A DNA stretch of 64,000 nt from Pseudonocardia cypriaca (GTDB lineage Bacteria; Actinomycetota; Actinomycetes; Mycobacteriales; Pseudonocardiaceae): contig NZ_VFPH01000003.1 of the NCBI RefSeq assembly GCF_006717045.1, forward strand, positions 1,488,001-1,552,000, in the 5' to 3' direction. The notes beneath the pieces are model-generated. The model searched no databases. It was not told the origin of the DNA and was given only the letters and a program-made list of their open reading frames with translations. Position numbers and translations under genes: made by a program. Shown here one piece after another: positions 19,207 to 27,164 of this stretch. Position 1 is the first letter of the stretch; every line of letters begins with the position of its first letter.

Positions 19207-19659
19207 GTGAGCGAGCTCACCGATGGACCCAGCAGGGAGCCGGTGCGACCCGAGGACATGCGCATCTCGGACGTGGAGCGGCGCGAGGTGCAGAACCGGC
19301 TCCAGCGGGCCCACGACATCGGCCAGCTGGACCTCGGGGAGTTCGACGACCGGGTCAGGTCCGTCTGGTCCGCCCGGACGCGGGGCGAGCTCGCCCGCGT
19401 CACCGCCGACCTCCCTGCACCCCCGCCCGAGCCCGGCCGCAGGCAGGTGTTCTCCGACACCGGCGGCGGCATCGCGATGCGGGTGCTCACGATCGTCTGG
19501 GGCAGCCTCGCCGCCGTCAACCTGGTGGTGTGGGGGCTGCTGGAGCTGACGATGGACTGGTCCCTGCACCCGTGGTGGATCTGGGTGGCGGTGCCGCCCG
19601 GCATCGCGCTCGCGGTGCTCTACATCGCGGGGATCGGCCGCCCGCCCCGCGACCGCTGA
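19207..19659 (+). CDS. DUF1707 (SHOCT-like) membrane protein
   Basis: 150 residues. The N-terminal DUF1707 domain has the expected layout: MRISDVERREVQNRLQRA, then QLDLGEFDDRVRSVWSART and LARVTADLP. Two membrane helices follow (about 98-140). The role of this actinobacterial family is unknown. GTG at 19207 is chosen because the domain starts right after it. Divergent from the CDF gene, whose inverted repeat lies between. Confidence 0.85.
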   Translation: MSELTDGPSREPVRPEDMRISDVERREVQNRLQRAHDIGQLDLGEFDDRVRSVWSARTRGELARVTADLPAPPPEPGRRQVFSDTGGGIAMRVLTIVWGSLAAVNLVVWGLLELTMDWSLHPWWIWVAVPPGIALAVLYIAGIGRPPRDR

Positions 19660-19663
19660 TCGG

Positions 19664-20428
19664 TCAGCCCGGCACGCTCCCGCCGTTGACCGTCAGCCAC
19701 GCCCCGTTCACGAACGACGCGTCCTCCGAGACCAGGTACGCAACCGCACCCGCCACGTCATCGGGCACACCGAGCCGGTTCACGGGAACCCGTGCGGCGT
19801 ACTCCTCGAGGTCCGTGGGCGAGGCGTCCAGATGCCGCTCCACCGGGATCCAGCCCGGCGCGACCGTGTTGACGGTGATGCCGAACGGGCCGAGCTCGGC
19901 CGCCCACATCCGCGCCAGCGCGAGCTGCGCCGACTTCGCGGTGACGTAGGCGGTGCTGCCCTTCGGCAGGCCGCGCACCGAGTCGGACCCGATGTGGACG
20001 ATCCGCCCCCACCCCGATGCCCGCATGTCCGGCAGCACGGATCCGAGCAGGAGCACCGGGCTCTTGACGAAGAAGTCCAGCTGGGCGCGCATGTCCGGCC
20101 AGCGCACCTCCCCGGCCGGGATCGCCGGCTGCGGCCCCGTGGCGTTCAGGACGAGCACCCCGACCGGCCCGAGGTCACCCCGCACGTCCTCGACCATGCT
20201 CGCGGCCTCGTGCTCGTCGGTGATGTCCGCCCGGTACGCGCGTGCGACGCCGCCCGTCGCGCGGATGCCCTCCGCCACCGCCTCCGCCGCGGCCCCGGAC
20301 GAGGCGTAGTTCACCGCCACGGGATGACCCGCCGCGGCGAGCCGGGCGGCGATCGCCGCACCGAGACCTCGCGACGCGCCGGTCACGAGGGCGACCGGCC
20401 GGGCTCGTGCGCTCCCGGGAGTCGTCAC
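19664..20428 (-). CDS. SDR-family oxidoreductase (FabG-like)
   Basis: 254 residues with the classical short-chain dehydrogenase features: cofactor loop TGASRGLGAAIA (TGxxxGxG), NAT in place of the NAG motif, catalytic Ser in HIGSDSVR and YVTAK for Tyr-xxx-Lys. The C-terminal VNGAWLTVNGG is as in FabG homologues. NAD(P)H-dependent reduction of a carbonyl is expected; the substrate is unknown. The GTG start is upstream of, and its GTGA overlaps with, the stop of the neighbouring VOC gene, so the two are coupled. Confidence 0.9.
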   Translation of the reverse strand: MTTPGSARARPVALVTGASRGLGAAIAARLAAAGHPVAVNYASSGAAAEAVAEGIRATGGVARAYRADITDEHEAASMVEDVRGDLGPVGVLVLNATGPQPAIPAGEVRWPDMRAQLDFFVKSPVLLLGSVLPDMRASGWGRIVHIGSDSVRGLPKGSTAYVTAKSAQLALARMWAAELGPFGITVNTVAPGWIPVERHLDASPTDLEEYAARVPVNRLGVPDDVAGAVAYLVSEDASFVNGAWLTVNGGSVPG

Positions 20429-20802
20429 TCCTTCACGAAGAAGCAGAACGGGTGACCGACCGGGTCCAGCAGGACCCGCACGTTCTCCTGCGGCTGGAAC
20501 TCCGCGAGCGTGGCACCCGCTTCGATCGCGTGCGCGACGGCCCGCTCGAGGTCGTCGACCTCGATGTCCAGGTGCAGCTGCATCTGCTGCCGCTCCCGTT
20601 CCGACGGCCAGGTGGGGCGCTCGTACAGCTCCTCCAGCTGGAACGAGAGGCCCGACCCTCCGCCGGGCGGGCGGAGCGTGACCCAGGTGGGGTCGTCCTG
20701 CACCACCGGCCAGCCGAACAGCTGCTGGTAGAAGCGCGCGAGGGCGCGGGGATCCGGGGCGTCGAGCACGGTGGCGGTCAGCGTCAGCGCGGGTCGCTCC
20801 AC
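20425..20802 (-). CDS. VOC-family protein (glyoxalase/bleomycin-resistance fold)
   Basis: 125 residues with two beta-alpha-beta-beta-beta modules: LTATVLDAPDPRALARFY and LHLDIEVDDLERAVAHAI, ending LLDPVGHPFCFFV, the usual metal-site Glu/His region. A single VOC domain of this length commonly acts as a dimeric lyase, isomerase or ligand sequestering protein; the activity is unassigned. Translation from GTG at 20802; it precedes the SDR gene with a 4-bp overlap. Divergent from the Cmx-like leader region. Confidence 0.82.
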   Translation of the reverse strand: MERPALTLTATVLDAPDPRALARFYQQLFGWPVVQDDPTWVTLRPPGGGSGLSFQLEELYERPTWPSERERQQMQLHLDIEVDDLERAVAHAIEAGATLAEFQPQENVRVLLDPVGHPFCFFVKE

Positions 20803-20843
20803 CCGGCGCAGTATGCCGCTGGCGCGGATCTTCCGCAGGGCAC

Positions 20844-20849
20844 TAGGCT
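20844..20849 (+). promoter_or_regulatory. Putative -10 element for the leader peptide and MFS gene
   Basis: TAGGCT fits the actinobacterial TANNNT -10. It ends 7 nt before the leader ATG at 20857, so transcription would begin at or next to that ATG and the leader would be leaderless. No convincing -35 is seen. Confidence 0.5.
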
Positions 20850-20856
20850 CGCGATC

Positions 20857-20886
20857 ATGTCGAGCCCCGAGGCGTCCAGAGCCTGA
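20857..20886 (+). CDS. Nine-residue leader peptide MSSPEASRA
   Basis: ATG...TGA reading frame of nine codons upstream of the Cmx-type efflux gene. Its stop codon (20884-20886) touches the first base of a perfect hairpin, the geometry of leader-peptide attenuators where a drug-stalled ribosome changes RNA folding. Nine-codon leaders precede inducible chloramphenicol genes such as cmlA. The coding call is inferential because the frame is so short. Confidence 0.5.
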   Translation: MSSPEASRA

Positions 20887-20905
20887 CCACCGGTCGATCG
20901 GTGGT
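20886..20905 (+). terminator. Attenuator-type hairpin after the leader peptide
   Basis: Perfect 7-bp stem ACCACCG (20886-20892) with CGGTGGT (20899-20905), 6-nt loop, followed by a pyrimidine run TTCTCCCCTT. It looks like a weak intrinsic terminator about 100 bp before the MFS start rather than a ribosome-site blocker. Confidence 0.55.
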
Positions 20906-21003
20906 TCTCCCCTTCGGGCGAGTCTTCTCCATCTCCTGCACTCCCGCTCCGTTCGACCGGTCCGGATCTCACCGACCTCGTCGACATCGCCATGGAGCGC
21001 GCT

Positions 21004-22188
21004 GTGCACCAACCGTCCTTGCCGCCTGTCGTCCCCCTGCTCGGGACAGCGGTCTTCGCCCAGGGAACATCCGAGTTCATGGTGGCCGGCCTCGTGCCGG
21101 ACATCGCATCGGAGATGTCCGTCTCGATCCCGGCCGCCGGCCTGCTGACCTCCGCGTTCGCGGTCGGCATGGCGGTCGGAGCGCCGTTGATGGCGCTGCT
21201 CGCCATGCGCTGGCCACGCAGGCTCGCGCTCGCCGCCTTCCTCGTGGCGTTCGTGCTCGCGCACGTCGTCGCGGCCCTGACGGGCAGCTTCGAGGTGCTG
21301 GTCGCCACCCGGGTGGTGGGGGCGCTCGCGAACGCCGGGTTCCTCGCCGTCGGGCTGGCCACCGTGACGAGCATCGTCCCGGCCGACGCGAAGGGGCGCG
21401 CCCTCGCGGTGCTGCTCGCCGGCACCACGATCGCCTGCGTGGCCGGGGTCCCCGGCGGGGCCGTCCTCGGCGGCCTGTGGGGGTGGCGCTCGGCCTTCTG
21501 GGCCGTCGCGCTGCTCTGCATCCCCGCGCTCGTCGCGGTGCTGACCTCGGTGCCGAGGGACCATGCCGGGACGACCCCGCCGAGCGCGCGCGGCGAGCTG
21601 CGGGCGCTGCGGCGGCCGCAGCTGCTGGTGGTGCTGCTGCTCGGCGCGCTGGTCAACGGCGCGACGTTCTGCTCGTTCACCTTCCTCGCCCCGGTGCTCA
21701 CCGACGTGTCCGGGATCGCCGCCGGGTGGGTTCCCGCGATGCTCGCCCTGTTCGGGGGCGGGGCGTTCCTCGGCGTCCGGCTCGCCGCCCGCTGGTCCGA
21801 CACCCGGCCCGGACCGGTGCTCGCGCTCGGAGGCACCGTGCTCGCCGTCGGATGGGCCGCGTTCGCGCTGACGGCGGGCAACGCCGTGGCGGCGGTCGTG
21901 CTCGTCCCGCTGATGGGGACGCTCGCGTTCGCGGTGGGGGGCACGCTCATCGCCCGCGTGCTCTACGCCGCCTCGGGTGCGCCGAACCTCGCGGGGAGTT
22001 TCGCGACGGCGTCGTTGAACATCGGCGCTGCCGTCGGGCCGTGGATCGGGGGGATCGTGATCGGGGCCGGGCTCGACCTGAGCTCGCCGCTGTGGGTGAG
22101 CGCGGCCCTCGTCGCCGCCGCGCTCGCGATCGTGGTGCTCGAGCGCGCGGCGGGGCCGTGGGTTACTCCCCGGACCTCTTGTCCATGA
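21004..22188 (+). CDS. MFS drug efflux protein, Cmx/CmrA (chloramphenicol) family-like
   Basis: 394 residues, 12 membrane helices. The first helix reads FAQGTSEFMVAGLVPDIA and continues IPAAGLLTSAFAVGMAVGAP, the signature of the Cmx/CmrA/Cml chloramphenicol and related drug exporters; RWPRRLAL is motif A. GTG at 21004 is favoured because GGAG (20994-20997) sits 6 nt upstream; an in-frame ATG at 20992 has no ribosome site. A promoter, leader peptide and hairpin precede it. The substrate could be chloramphenicol or another exported metabolite. Confidence 0.87.
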   Translation: MHQPSLPPVVPLLGTAVFAQGTSEFMVAGLVPDIASEMSVSIPAAGLLTSAFAVGMAVGAPLMALLAMRWPRRLALAAFLVAFVLAHVVAALTGSFEVLVATRVVGALANAGFLAVGLATVTSIVPADAKGRALAVLLAGTTIACVAGVPGGAVLGGLWGWRSAFWAVALLCIPALVAVLTSVPRDHAGTTPPSARGELRALRRPQLLVVLLLGALVNGATFCSFTFLAPVLTDVSGIAAGWVPAMLALFGGGAFLGVRLAARWSDTRPGPVLALGGTVLAVGWAAFALTAGNAVAAVVLVPLMGTLAFAVGGTLIARVLYAASGAPNLAGSFATASLNIGAAVGPWIGGIVIGAGLDLSSPLWVSAALVAAALAIVVLERAAGPWVTPRTSCP

Positions 22189-22288
22189 TGCGGGTGATCA
22201 TCGCCAGAACCACGATGAGCAGCAGGACGGCGGGAAGGAAGATCGTGACCGTCCAGTAGTCCAGGATCCAGTCGTAGGGCGTTTCCAT
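22163..22288 (-). CDS. Small single-pass membrane protein, 41 residues
   Basis: ATG at 22288 to TAA. Sequence begins METPYDWILDYWTV and ends ITRIMDKRSGE, with one hydrophobic helix between (about residues 13-31), positive residues after it. A clear GGAGG ribosome site lies 8 nt before the ATG. It overlaps the 3' end of the Cmx-like gene by 26 bp on the opposite strand and follows soxR by 90 bp in the same direction, so it may be in the soxR transcript. No family recognised. Confidence 0.65.
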   Translation of the reverse strand: METPYDWILDYWTVTIFLPAVLLLIVVLAMITRIMDKRSGE

Positions 22289-22378
22289 GTGCCATTCCTC
22301 CGCGCGGGAAGCTGCTGATCCTCCCCGACGGTAGCAACTTCGCCGTCCGGCGCTCTCAGTGGATCCGCAGGTTGTGCC

Positions 22379-22867
22379 TCACCGGGGTGGCCGGGTCTGG
22401 TCCTCCTCCTCGCGGACGGCCCGCGTGAACAGGCGGCGCGGGCCTCTGCCCCGCGCCCCGAGCCGGTCATCGCGGTTGCGCAGCAGGCACCGGTCGAGCG
22501 AGAGGCAGCCGCAGCCGATGCAGTCGGCGAGGCTGTTGCGGAGCCGGACGAGCTGGTCGATCCGCGTGTTGAGCTCGTCGCACCACACGGCTGACAGTCG
22601 GGCCCAGTCCTCCCGGTCGGGCGTGCGGCCGTCCGGCAGCGTGGCGAACGCCTCCTTGACCACCCGCAGCGGGATACCGACCCGCTGGGCCACGCGGATC
22701 ACGGCGACCCGCCGCAGCGTCTCCCGGGGGTAGCGGCGCTGGTTGCCACCGGTGCGGCGGCTCGAGATGAGGCCCTTCTCCTCGTAGAAGTGCAGCGCGC
22801 TCACGGCGACGCCCGAGCGGGCCGCGACCTGGCCGACGGTGAGCTCGGGAGGTGGGGTGTCGGTCAC
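22379..22867 (-). CDS. soxR: Redox-sensitive MerR-family activator SoxR
   Basis: 162 residues. The MerR winged-helix domain (ELTVGQVAARSGVAVSALHF, GLISSRRTGGNQRRY) is followed by a dimerisation helix and the [2Fe-2S] motif Cys116-x2-Cys119-x-Cys121-x5-Cys127 that defines SoxR. Oxidation of the cluster by redox-cycling compounds activates transcription. GTG start. Divergent from the DHA2 exporter with a near-consensus sox box in the 54-bp gap, so it most likely controls that gene and itself. Confidence 0.95.
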   Translation of the reverse strand: MTDTPPPELTVGQVAARSGVAVSALHFYEEKGLISSRRTGGNQRRYPRETLRRVAVIRVAQRVGIPLRVVKEAFATLPDGRTPDREDWARLSAVWCDELNTRIDQLVRLRNSLADCIGCGCLSLDRCLLRNRDDRLGARGRGPRRLFTRAVREEEDQTRPPR

Positions 22868-22888
22868 CCGACGAGACTAGCTCCTTGA

Positions 22889-22906
22889 CCTCAACCATGC
22901 CTGAGG
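22889..22906. promoter_or_regulatory. Sox box (SoxR operator)
   Basis: CCTCAACCATGCCTGAGG, 18 bp, one mismatch from the CCTCAA-6-TTGAGG half-sites of the E. coli sox box; ACCTCA/TGAGGT arms are perfect. A TTGACC -35 (22885-22890) overlaps it and the best -10 (GAGGCT, 22910-22915) is 19 bp away, the long spacer typical of SoxR-activated promoters. Confidence 0.8.
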
Positions 22907-22921
22907 TTTGAGGCTGGAGGA

Positions 22922-24445
22922 ATGACCGACGACACCACGACGCAGGCCGGGGCGCGCGAGTGGATCGGCCTCGCCGTTCTCGCCCTCCCGGCCCTGCTCG
23001 CCTCCCTCGAGCTCACCGTGACGCACCTCGCGTTGCCCGCCATCGCCGCCGACCTGGGCGCCAGCAGCACGCAGCTGCTCTGGATCGTCGACATCTACGC
23101 GTTCCTGCTCGCCGCGGTGCTGATCCCCGTCGGCGCCCTCGGCGACCGCATCGGGCGGCGGCGCGTCCTGCTCATCGGGTCCGTCGGCTACGGCATCGCG
23201 TCCGTGCTCGCCGCGTACGCGCCGAGTCCCGAGCTGTTGATCGCCGCGCGGGCGCTGATGGGGGTCGCGGGCGCGACGCTCATGCCGTCGACGCTGTCGA
23301 TCACCGCCGCGATGTTCCGCGACGCCCGGCAGCGCGCCGTGGCGATCGGGGTGATCATCGCCAGCGTCTCCGGCGGTACCGCGATCGGTCCGCTCGTGGG
23401 CGGCTGGCTGCTCGAGCACTTCTGGTGGGGGTCGGCCTTCCTGCTGGCCGCGCCCGTGATGGCAGCGCTGGTGGTCGCGGGCCCGCTCCTGCTCCCCGAG
23501 CACCGTGATCCGCGGTCGGGCCGGCTCGACGGGGCCAGCGTGGTGCTGGCGCTGCTCGCCGTGCTGCCGGTCGTGTACGGGCTCAAGCAGGTCGCGGCCG
23601 ACGGGCTCTCAACGGTGCCGGTCGCGGCCGTGGTCGTCGGGATCGGAATGGCCGTGCAGTTCGTGCGTCGCCAGCGCAGGTTGGCCGACCCGCTGGTCGA
23701 CCTCCGCCTCTTCTCCGACCGCGCGTTCCGCACCGCGGCCGCCACCTTGACGTTCGGGATCTTCGTGCTGTGGGGGTCGAACTACGCGATCGCCCAGTAC
23801 CTGCAGCTCGTGGCGGGCCTGTCCCCGTTGAACGCGGGCCTGTGGACGGCCCCGTCCGCCGCCGGCGTGATCGCCGGGTCGCTCATCGCCCCACGCGTGG
23901 CGCGGCGCGTGCCGGCGCCGGTGGTGATCGGCGCGGGTCTCGTGGTGTCAGCGACCGGGTACCTGGTCCTGGCAACGGTCGTACCGACGGGCGACCTCGT
24001 GCGGCTCGTGGTGGGCGCGATCGTGGTGTCGGCGGGCCTGGGACCGATGATGGCGTTGGCCACGGACATGGTGGTAGGGGCAGCGCCGGCCGAGCGCGTC
24101 GGCGCCGCCGCCGCCATCTCGTCGACAGCACCGCAGATCGGCGGCGCCTTCGGCGTGGCCGTGCTCGGCAGCATCATCACGGCCGTCTACCGGGAGGCGA
24201 TGGCAACCGCCGTACCGGTCGGCGTGCCGGACGAGGCCGCTGAAGCGGCCCGGGACAACCTCGGCACTGCGGCGGCGGTCGTCCGGCAACTGCCCGAGCC
24301 GCTCGCCGATCCGCTGCTGGCCGCCGCGCGTGCCGCCTTCACCTCAGGTTTCCACGTGACGGCGCTCGTGAGCGCCGCGCTGATGGTGCTCGTCGCGGCG
24401 CTGGTGCTGACCCTCCGCACCAGGCAAGGCGGGCATGCGGCGTGA
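22922..24445 (+). CDS. DHA2-family MFS drug exporter, SoxR-controlled
   Basis: 507 residues with about 14 hydrophobic segments, as in EmrB/QacA-type (DHA2) exporters. Motifs: LELTVTHLALPAIAADL in helix 1, DRIGRRRVLLIG (motif A) and GTAIGPLVGGWLLEHF (motif C, antiporter signature). Likely exports redox-active drugs or pigments that trigger SoxR. The ATG at 22922 is only about 7 nt after the presumed -10, so the mRNA may be leaderless, though GGAGG at 22916-22920 could also serve. Convergent with the next gene (8 bp). Confidence 0.93.
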   Translation: MTDDTTTQAGAREWIGLAVLALPALLASLELTVTHLALPAIAADLGASSTQLLWIVDIYAFLLAAVLIPVGALGDRIGRRRVLLIGSVGYGIASVLAAYAPSPELLIAARALMGVAGATLMPSTLSITAAMFRDARQRAVAIGVIIASVSGGTAIGPLVGGWLLEHFWWGSAFLLAAPVMAALVVAGPLLLPEHRDPRSGRLDGASVVLALLAVLPVVYGLKQVAADGLSTVPVAAVVVGIGMAVQFVRRQRRLADPLVDLRLFSDRAFRTAAATLTFGIFVLWGSNYAIAQYLQLVAGLSPLNAGLWTAPSAAGVIAGSLIAPRVARRVPAPVVIGAGLVVSATGYLVLATVVPTGDLVRLVVGAIVVSAGLGPMMALATDMVVGAAPAERVGAAAAISSTAPQIGGAFGVAVLGSIITAVYREAMATAVPVGVPDEAAEAARDNLGTAAAVVRQLPEPLADPLLAAARAAFTSGFHVTALVSAALMVLVAALVLTLRTRQGGHAA

Positions 24446-24453
24446 GCGGGCGA

Positions 24454-25077
24454 TCAGATCGCCGACCTCAGCGCGTCGACTCCCGGCCCGTCGAGGTCCT
24501 CCAGCGCCACCCGCCGCCGGGAGGCTGCCAGGAGCAGGGAGAGGGCCGCACCGGTCACCTCCGGCCCGTCGCCGATCGAGAGGTCTGCGTCCGTCGCCGT
24601 CAGCCGGACCAGCGCCACCAGCTCCTTGGCGCCGCCGAAGGACGCCGGGGTGGCGGCCTGGAGGCGAAGCGACCGGACGACCGCCTCCTGCGGGTAGGAG
24701 CGGGTGAGGCCCAAGGGCCGGCGGATGTCCTCGCCGTGGACGACCTCCTCGACGAGGCGGGTGTCGATGGGCGCCGGAGGGCGCGACGTGCGTGGTGCCA
24801 CCCTGCGGAGCCGTTCCAAGGTCTCCTGCGGTGTGGCCCCGCGCTCGCGCTCCACCCCGCGGGCGTTCAGCCGATCGAAGTCGAACCCGGCCCGGGCCAG
24901 CGCGACCACGAAGCCGATGCGCGTCGTCCTGGCCGAGTCGACGAGATGCGCGACGACGTCGTGCACCGTCCACCCGGGGCAGAGCGAGGGCACTTCCCAG
25001 CTGCGTTCGTCGAGGCGCTCGAGGTCCTCGACGAGCGCTGCGCGTTCCGCGTGCACCAGCGGCCAGACATCTCCCAC
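24454..25077 (-). CDS. Maleylpyruvate isomerase family (mycothiol-dependent, DinB-fold) protein
   Basis: 207 residues. The four-helix DinB-like N-terminal domain carries CPGWTVHDVVAHLVDSA, where the His and nearby Glu/His bind metal in mycothiol-dependent enzymes; VEEVVHGEDIRRPLG is the second conserved stretch. The C-terminus is the small MDMPI-type domain. Members are isomerases, mycothiol S-transferases or of unknown role. GTG start with an excellent GGAGGAGA ribosome site 4 nt upstream. Confidence 0.87.
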   Translation of the reverse strand: MGDVWPLVHAERAALVEDLERLDERSWEVPSLCPGWTVHDVVAHLVDSARTTRIGFVVALARAGFDFDRLNARGVERERGATPQETLERLRRVAPRTSRPPAPIDTRLVEEVVHGEDIRRPLGLTRSYPQEAVVRSLRLQAATPASFGGAKELVALVRLTATDADLSIGDGPEVTGAALSLLLAASRRRVALEDLDGPGVDALRSAI

Positions 25078-25159
25078 GATTTCTCCTCCACCCGGGACCA
25101 GAGCGTCCGACAGGTGAGTCGCGCGGAGCCGCGGAGATTCATCGCTCGCCCCGGTCGGG

Positions 25160-25678
25160 TCAGCGCGCCTCGGGCGAAGGTGGCGCGGCTCGGGTGACGA
25201 GCGTCAGGGTGGTGCCGCCCGCGTTGCCGTCGATGCTGAACCGGTCGGCGCAGGCGCGGATGATGCTGAGGCCGTGCCCGCGGAAGTGCGCAGGTCCGAC
25301 CGGCTCACGCCAGCGCCCGTGGTCGCGAACGGTGAGCGCGATCCGGCGCCGGCCGCTCTCCTCGGCCAGCACCCGGGCCCGCACCTCCACGGTTGCCTCG
25401 GCGAGGTCCGGCCGAGCCTGCCCGGCGTGCACCCCGTAGCCGTGCTCGATGCTGTTGCTGACCGCCTCGCTGAGCGCGAGCACCAGGTCCTCGCTCTGCC
25501 CGTTCGGCCAGCGCAGGTCGCGCAACCACCGCTCGAACCGATCGCGCGCGATCGACGGTGCCACCAGTTCCGGGACCAGCTCGAAGTGGAGCTCTGCGGC
25601 CGCGACCGTCCGTGCTGCTCCGTCTGGTAGCGGCTGAGGTATGCCACCTGACCGCTCGTCCTGCTCAGATGGCGGCAT
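25160..25678 (-). CDS. Anti-sigma factor / RsbW-like serine kinase (HATPase)
   Basis: 172 residues. GHKL ATPase motifs: N-box LALSEAVSNSIEHGYG, G1 VRDHGRW and G2 RGHGLSII. The short single-domain form is typical of actinobacterial RsbW/SpoIIAB-like proteins that bind sigma factors and phosphorylate STAS partners. ATG at 25678, with GAAGGA 5 nt upstream, follows the STAS gene by 48 bp, so the two form a partner-switch operon. No sigma factor gene is adjacent. Confidence 0.88.
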   Translation of the reverse strand: MPPSEQDERSGGIPQPLPDGAARTVAAAELHFELVPELVAPSIARDRFERWLRDLRWPNGQSEDLVLALSEAVSNSIEHGYGVHAGQARPDLAEATVEVRARVLAEESGRRRIALTVRDHGRWREPVGPAHFRGHGLSIIRACADRFSIDGNAGGTTLTLVTRAAPPSPEAR

Positions 25679-25726
25679 CACGGTCCTTCGGCCTTTGTGC
25701 GGGGATCAGCGCTTGACTACTACCCG

Positions 25727-26155
25727 CTAGTTGAACGACTTACCACTGACGGCGTCCTCGATGTCGTGGTACAGGGCGAGGATCGCGTCATAGCCCGTGA
25801 GCTCGATCGGCCGCAGAACGGGGCGGTTGCTGTCGACCACCACGCGCAGCGGCTGGAACCCCGGCTTCGCGGACGCCTGCTCGGCACTCTCGGCCAGCAC
25901 GTTCAGCCCCGGCGAACCGAAGAACTTCACGTCGGTGAGGTCGACGAGCACCGGGCGGCCGTCCGGGCGCTCCAGGGCAACTGCGACCGCGGCCCTCAGC
26001 CGGGGTGCGGTGAGGATGTCGACCGCGCCGCTGACGGCCACGACGACCGCGTCCGGCCGATCGATCCGCCGGACATCGATCAGCTGCTCCTGGCGCGGAT
26101 ACCCGGCCGTTGGCTCGCAACCGTCCGGTCGAAGCTCGTCACCAGCAGGCTTCAT
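25727..26155 (-). CDS. STAS-domain anti-anti-sigma factor
   Basis: 142 residues. STAS fold with AVVVAVSGAVDILTAPRL and the phosphorylation loop VDLTDVKFFGSPGLNVL, in which the Ser of GSPG is the conserved target of RsbW-type kinases. When unphosphorylated it would release the sigma factor held by the partner encoded downstream. ATG at 26155 (or GTG one codon earlier). Confidence 0.87.
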   Translation of the reverse strand: MKPAGDELRPDGCEPTAGYPRQEQLIDVRRIDRPDAVVVAVSGAVDILTAPRLRAAVAVALERPDGRPVLVDLTDVKFFGSPGLNVLAESAEQASAKPGFQPLRVVVDSNRPVLRPIELTGYDAILALYHDIEDAVSGKSFN

Positions 26156-26405
26156 CACGCCGCGACCTTAGTGGGCCCGCTGTGCGTCCCGAATGCCCGT
26201 CCGACGTCACAGCGAAATCGTGTGGTGCGCAGCAAGGGAGAGCAACTCGTGAGACCGCTCCGATACTCGATCAACGTCACCTCGACGGCTGCTGCGGTCG
26301 CGCTGCGGAGGTGGCGGTCAGGTGCTGAACACGTGGCCGACACGGGTGCCTGCAGTGCCGCCCGTCCTTACGTTGGTGATCACCGAACGACGGATGGAGA
26401 TTCAC

Positions 26406-27023
26406 ATGTCGGAGATCACGAGCGCTGGAGCGGCCCGCAAGGTCGGCGCCGAAGTGACGGTGTCGATGGACGGGTACAGCAGCACCGGACCCCAGGACGA
26501 CATGAGCTGGGCCATGGAGCACATCACGAGCGGCCAGAGCGAGCTCTACTACGAAGGGATCTGGCGGGGCGTGAGCACCGCGCTGCTGGGCAGGACGAAC
26601 TGGGAAGGCTTCACCTCCGTGTGGCCTGCGATCACGAACGACCCGACCAGCTCGGCCCGCACCCGTGATCTCGGGAACTGGCTGGCCACGGTAGAGAAGA
26701 TCGTTTTCTCCTCGACCCTGGAGCAGGACGACCTCGAGAAGGCGGAATGGACCAACGCCCGGATTTCTCGCGATGCGGCAGCCGAGGTACGGGCCCTCAA
26801 GAGTGGACCGGGCCGGGACATCCTGGTCCTGAACAGCGCGAGCATCATCCGAACCCTGCTGGAGGAGGACCTGGTCGACGACCTCTACCTGACGGTGGTG
26901 CCGGCGACTCTCGGTGGTGGGCTTCGACCGCTCCCCGACGGCTACGCGTCCACATGGCAACTCGCCAGCGCGACGGCGTTCCCCTCATCCGGGGCGGTCG
27001 CACTGCACTACCAGCGCCCCTGA
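26406..27023 (+). CDS. Dihydrofolate reductase-fold (RibD C-terminal) protein
   Basis: 205 residues of the RibD_C/DHFR-like type: AEVTVSMDGYSSTG opens the fold, GRTNWEGFTSVWP and LVDDLYLTVVPATLGGGLR are the conserved core and C-terminal stretches. Such stand-alone proteins are NADPH-binding reductases of unknown substrate. The ATG at 26406 has GGAG 6 nt upstream. The 250 bp before the preceding divergent STAS gene hold no gene that I can see. Confidence 0.85.
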   Translation: MSEITSAGAARKVGAEVTVSMDGYSSTGPQDDMSWAMEHITSGQSELYYEGIWRGVSTALLGRTNWEGFTSVWPAITNDPTSSARTRDLGNWLATVEKIVFSSTLEQDDLEKAEWTNARISRDAAAEVRALKSGPGRDILVLNSASIIRTLLEEDLVDDLYLTVVPATLGGGLRPLPDGYASTWQLASATAFPSSGAVALHYQRP

Positions 27024-27164
27024 GCCCCGACGTCACGTCGAAGCCCTCGGTCGGGAAGCCGTGGATCGTGGGGCCCAGCGGCATGGATCGCCGTCACCCC
27101 AACCTTCTGCGGGTGCCGCGTGTCGTCCTGTGCGAGACGGACGACACTCGGTATCGGAGATGCG

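Noticed and set aside
20905..21003. Hairpin masking the ribosome site of the Cmx-like gene
   Set aside because: The likely ribosome site GGAG (20994-20997) is about 90 bp beyond the hairpin and I see no strong complement to it, so terminator-type attenuation fits better.
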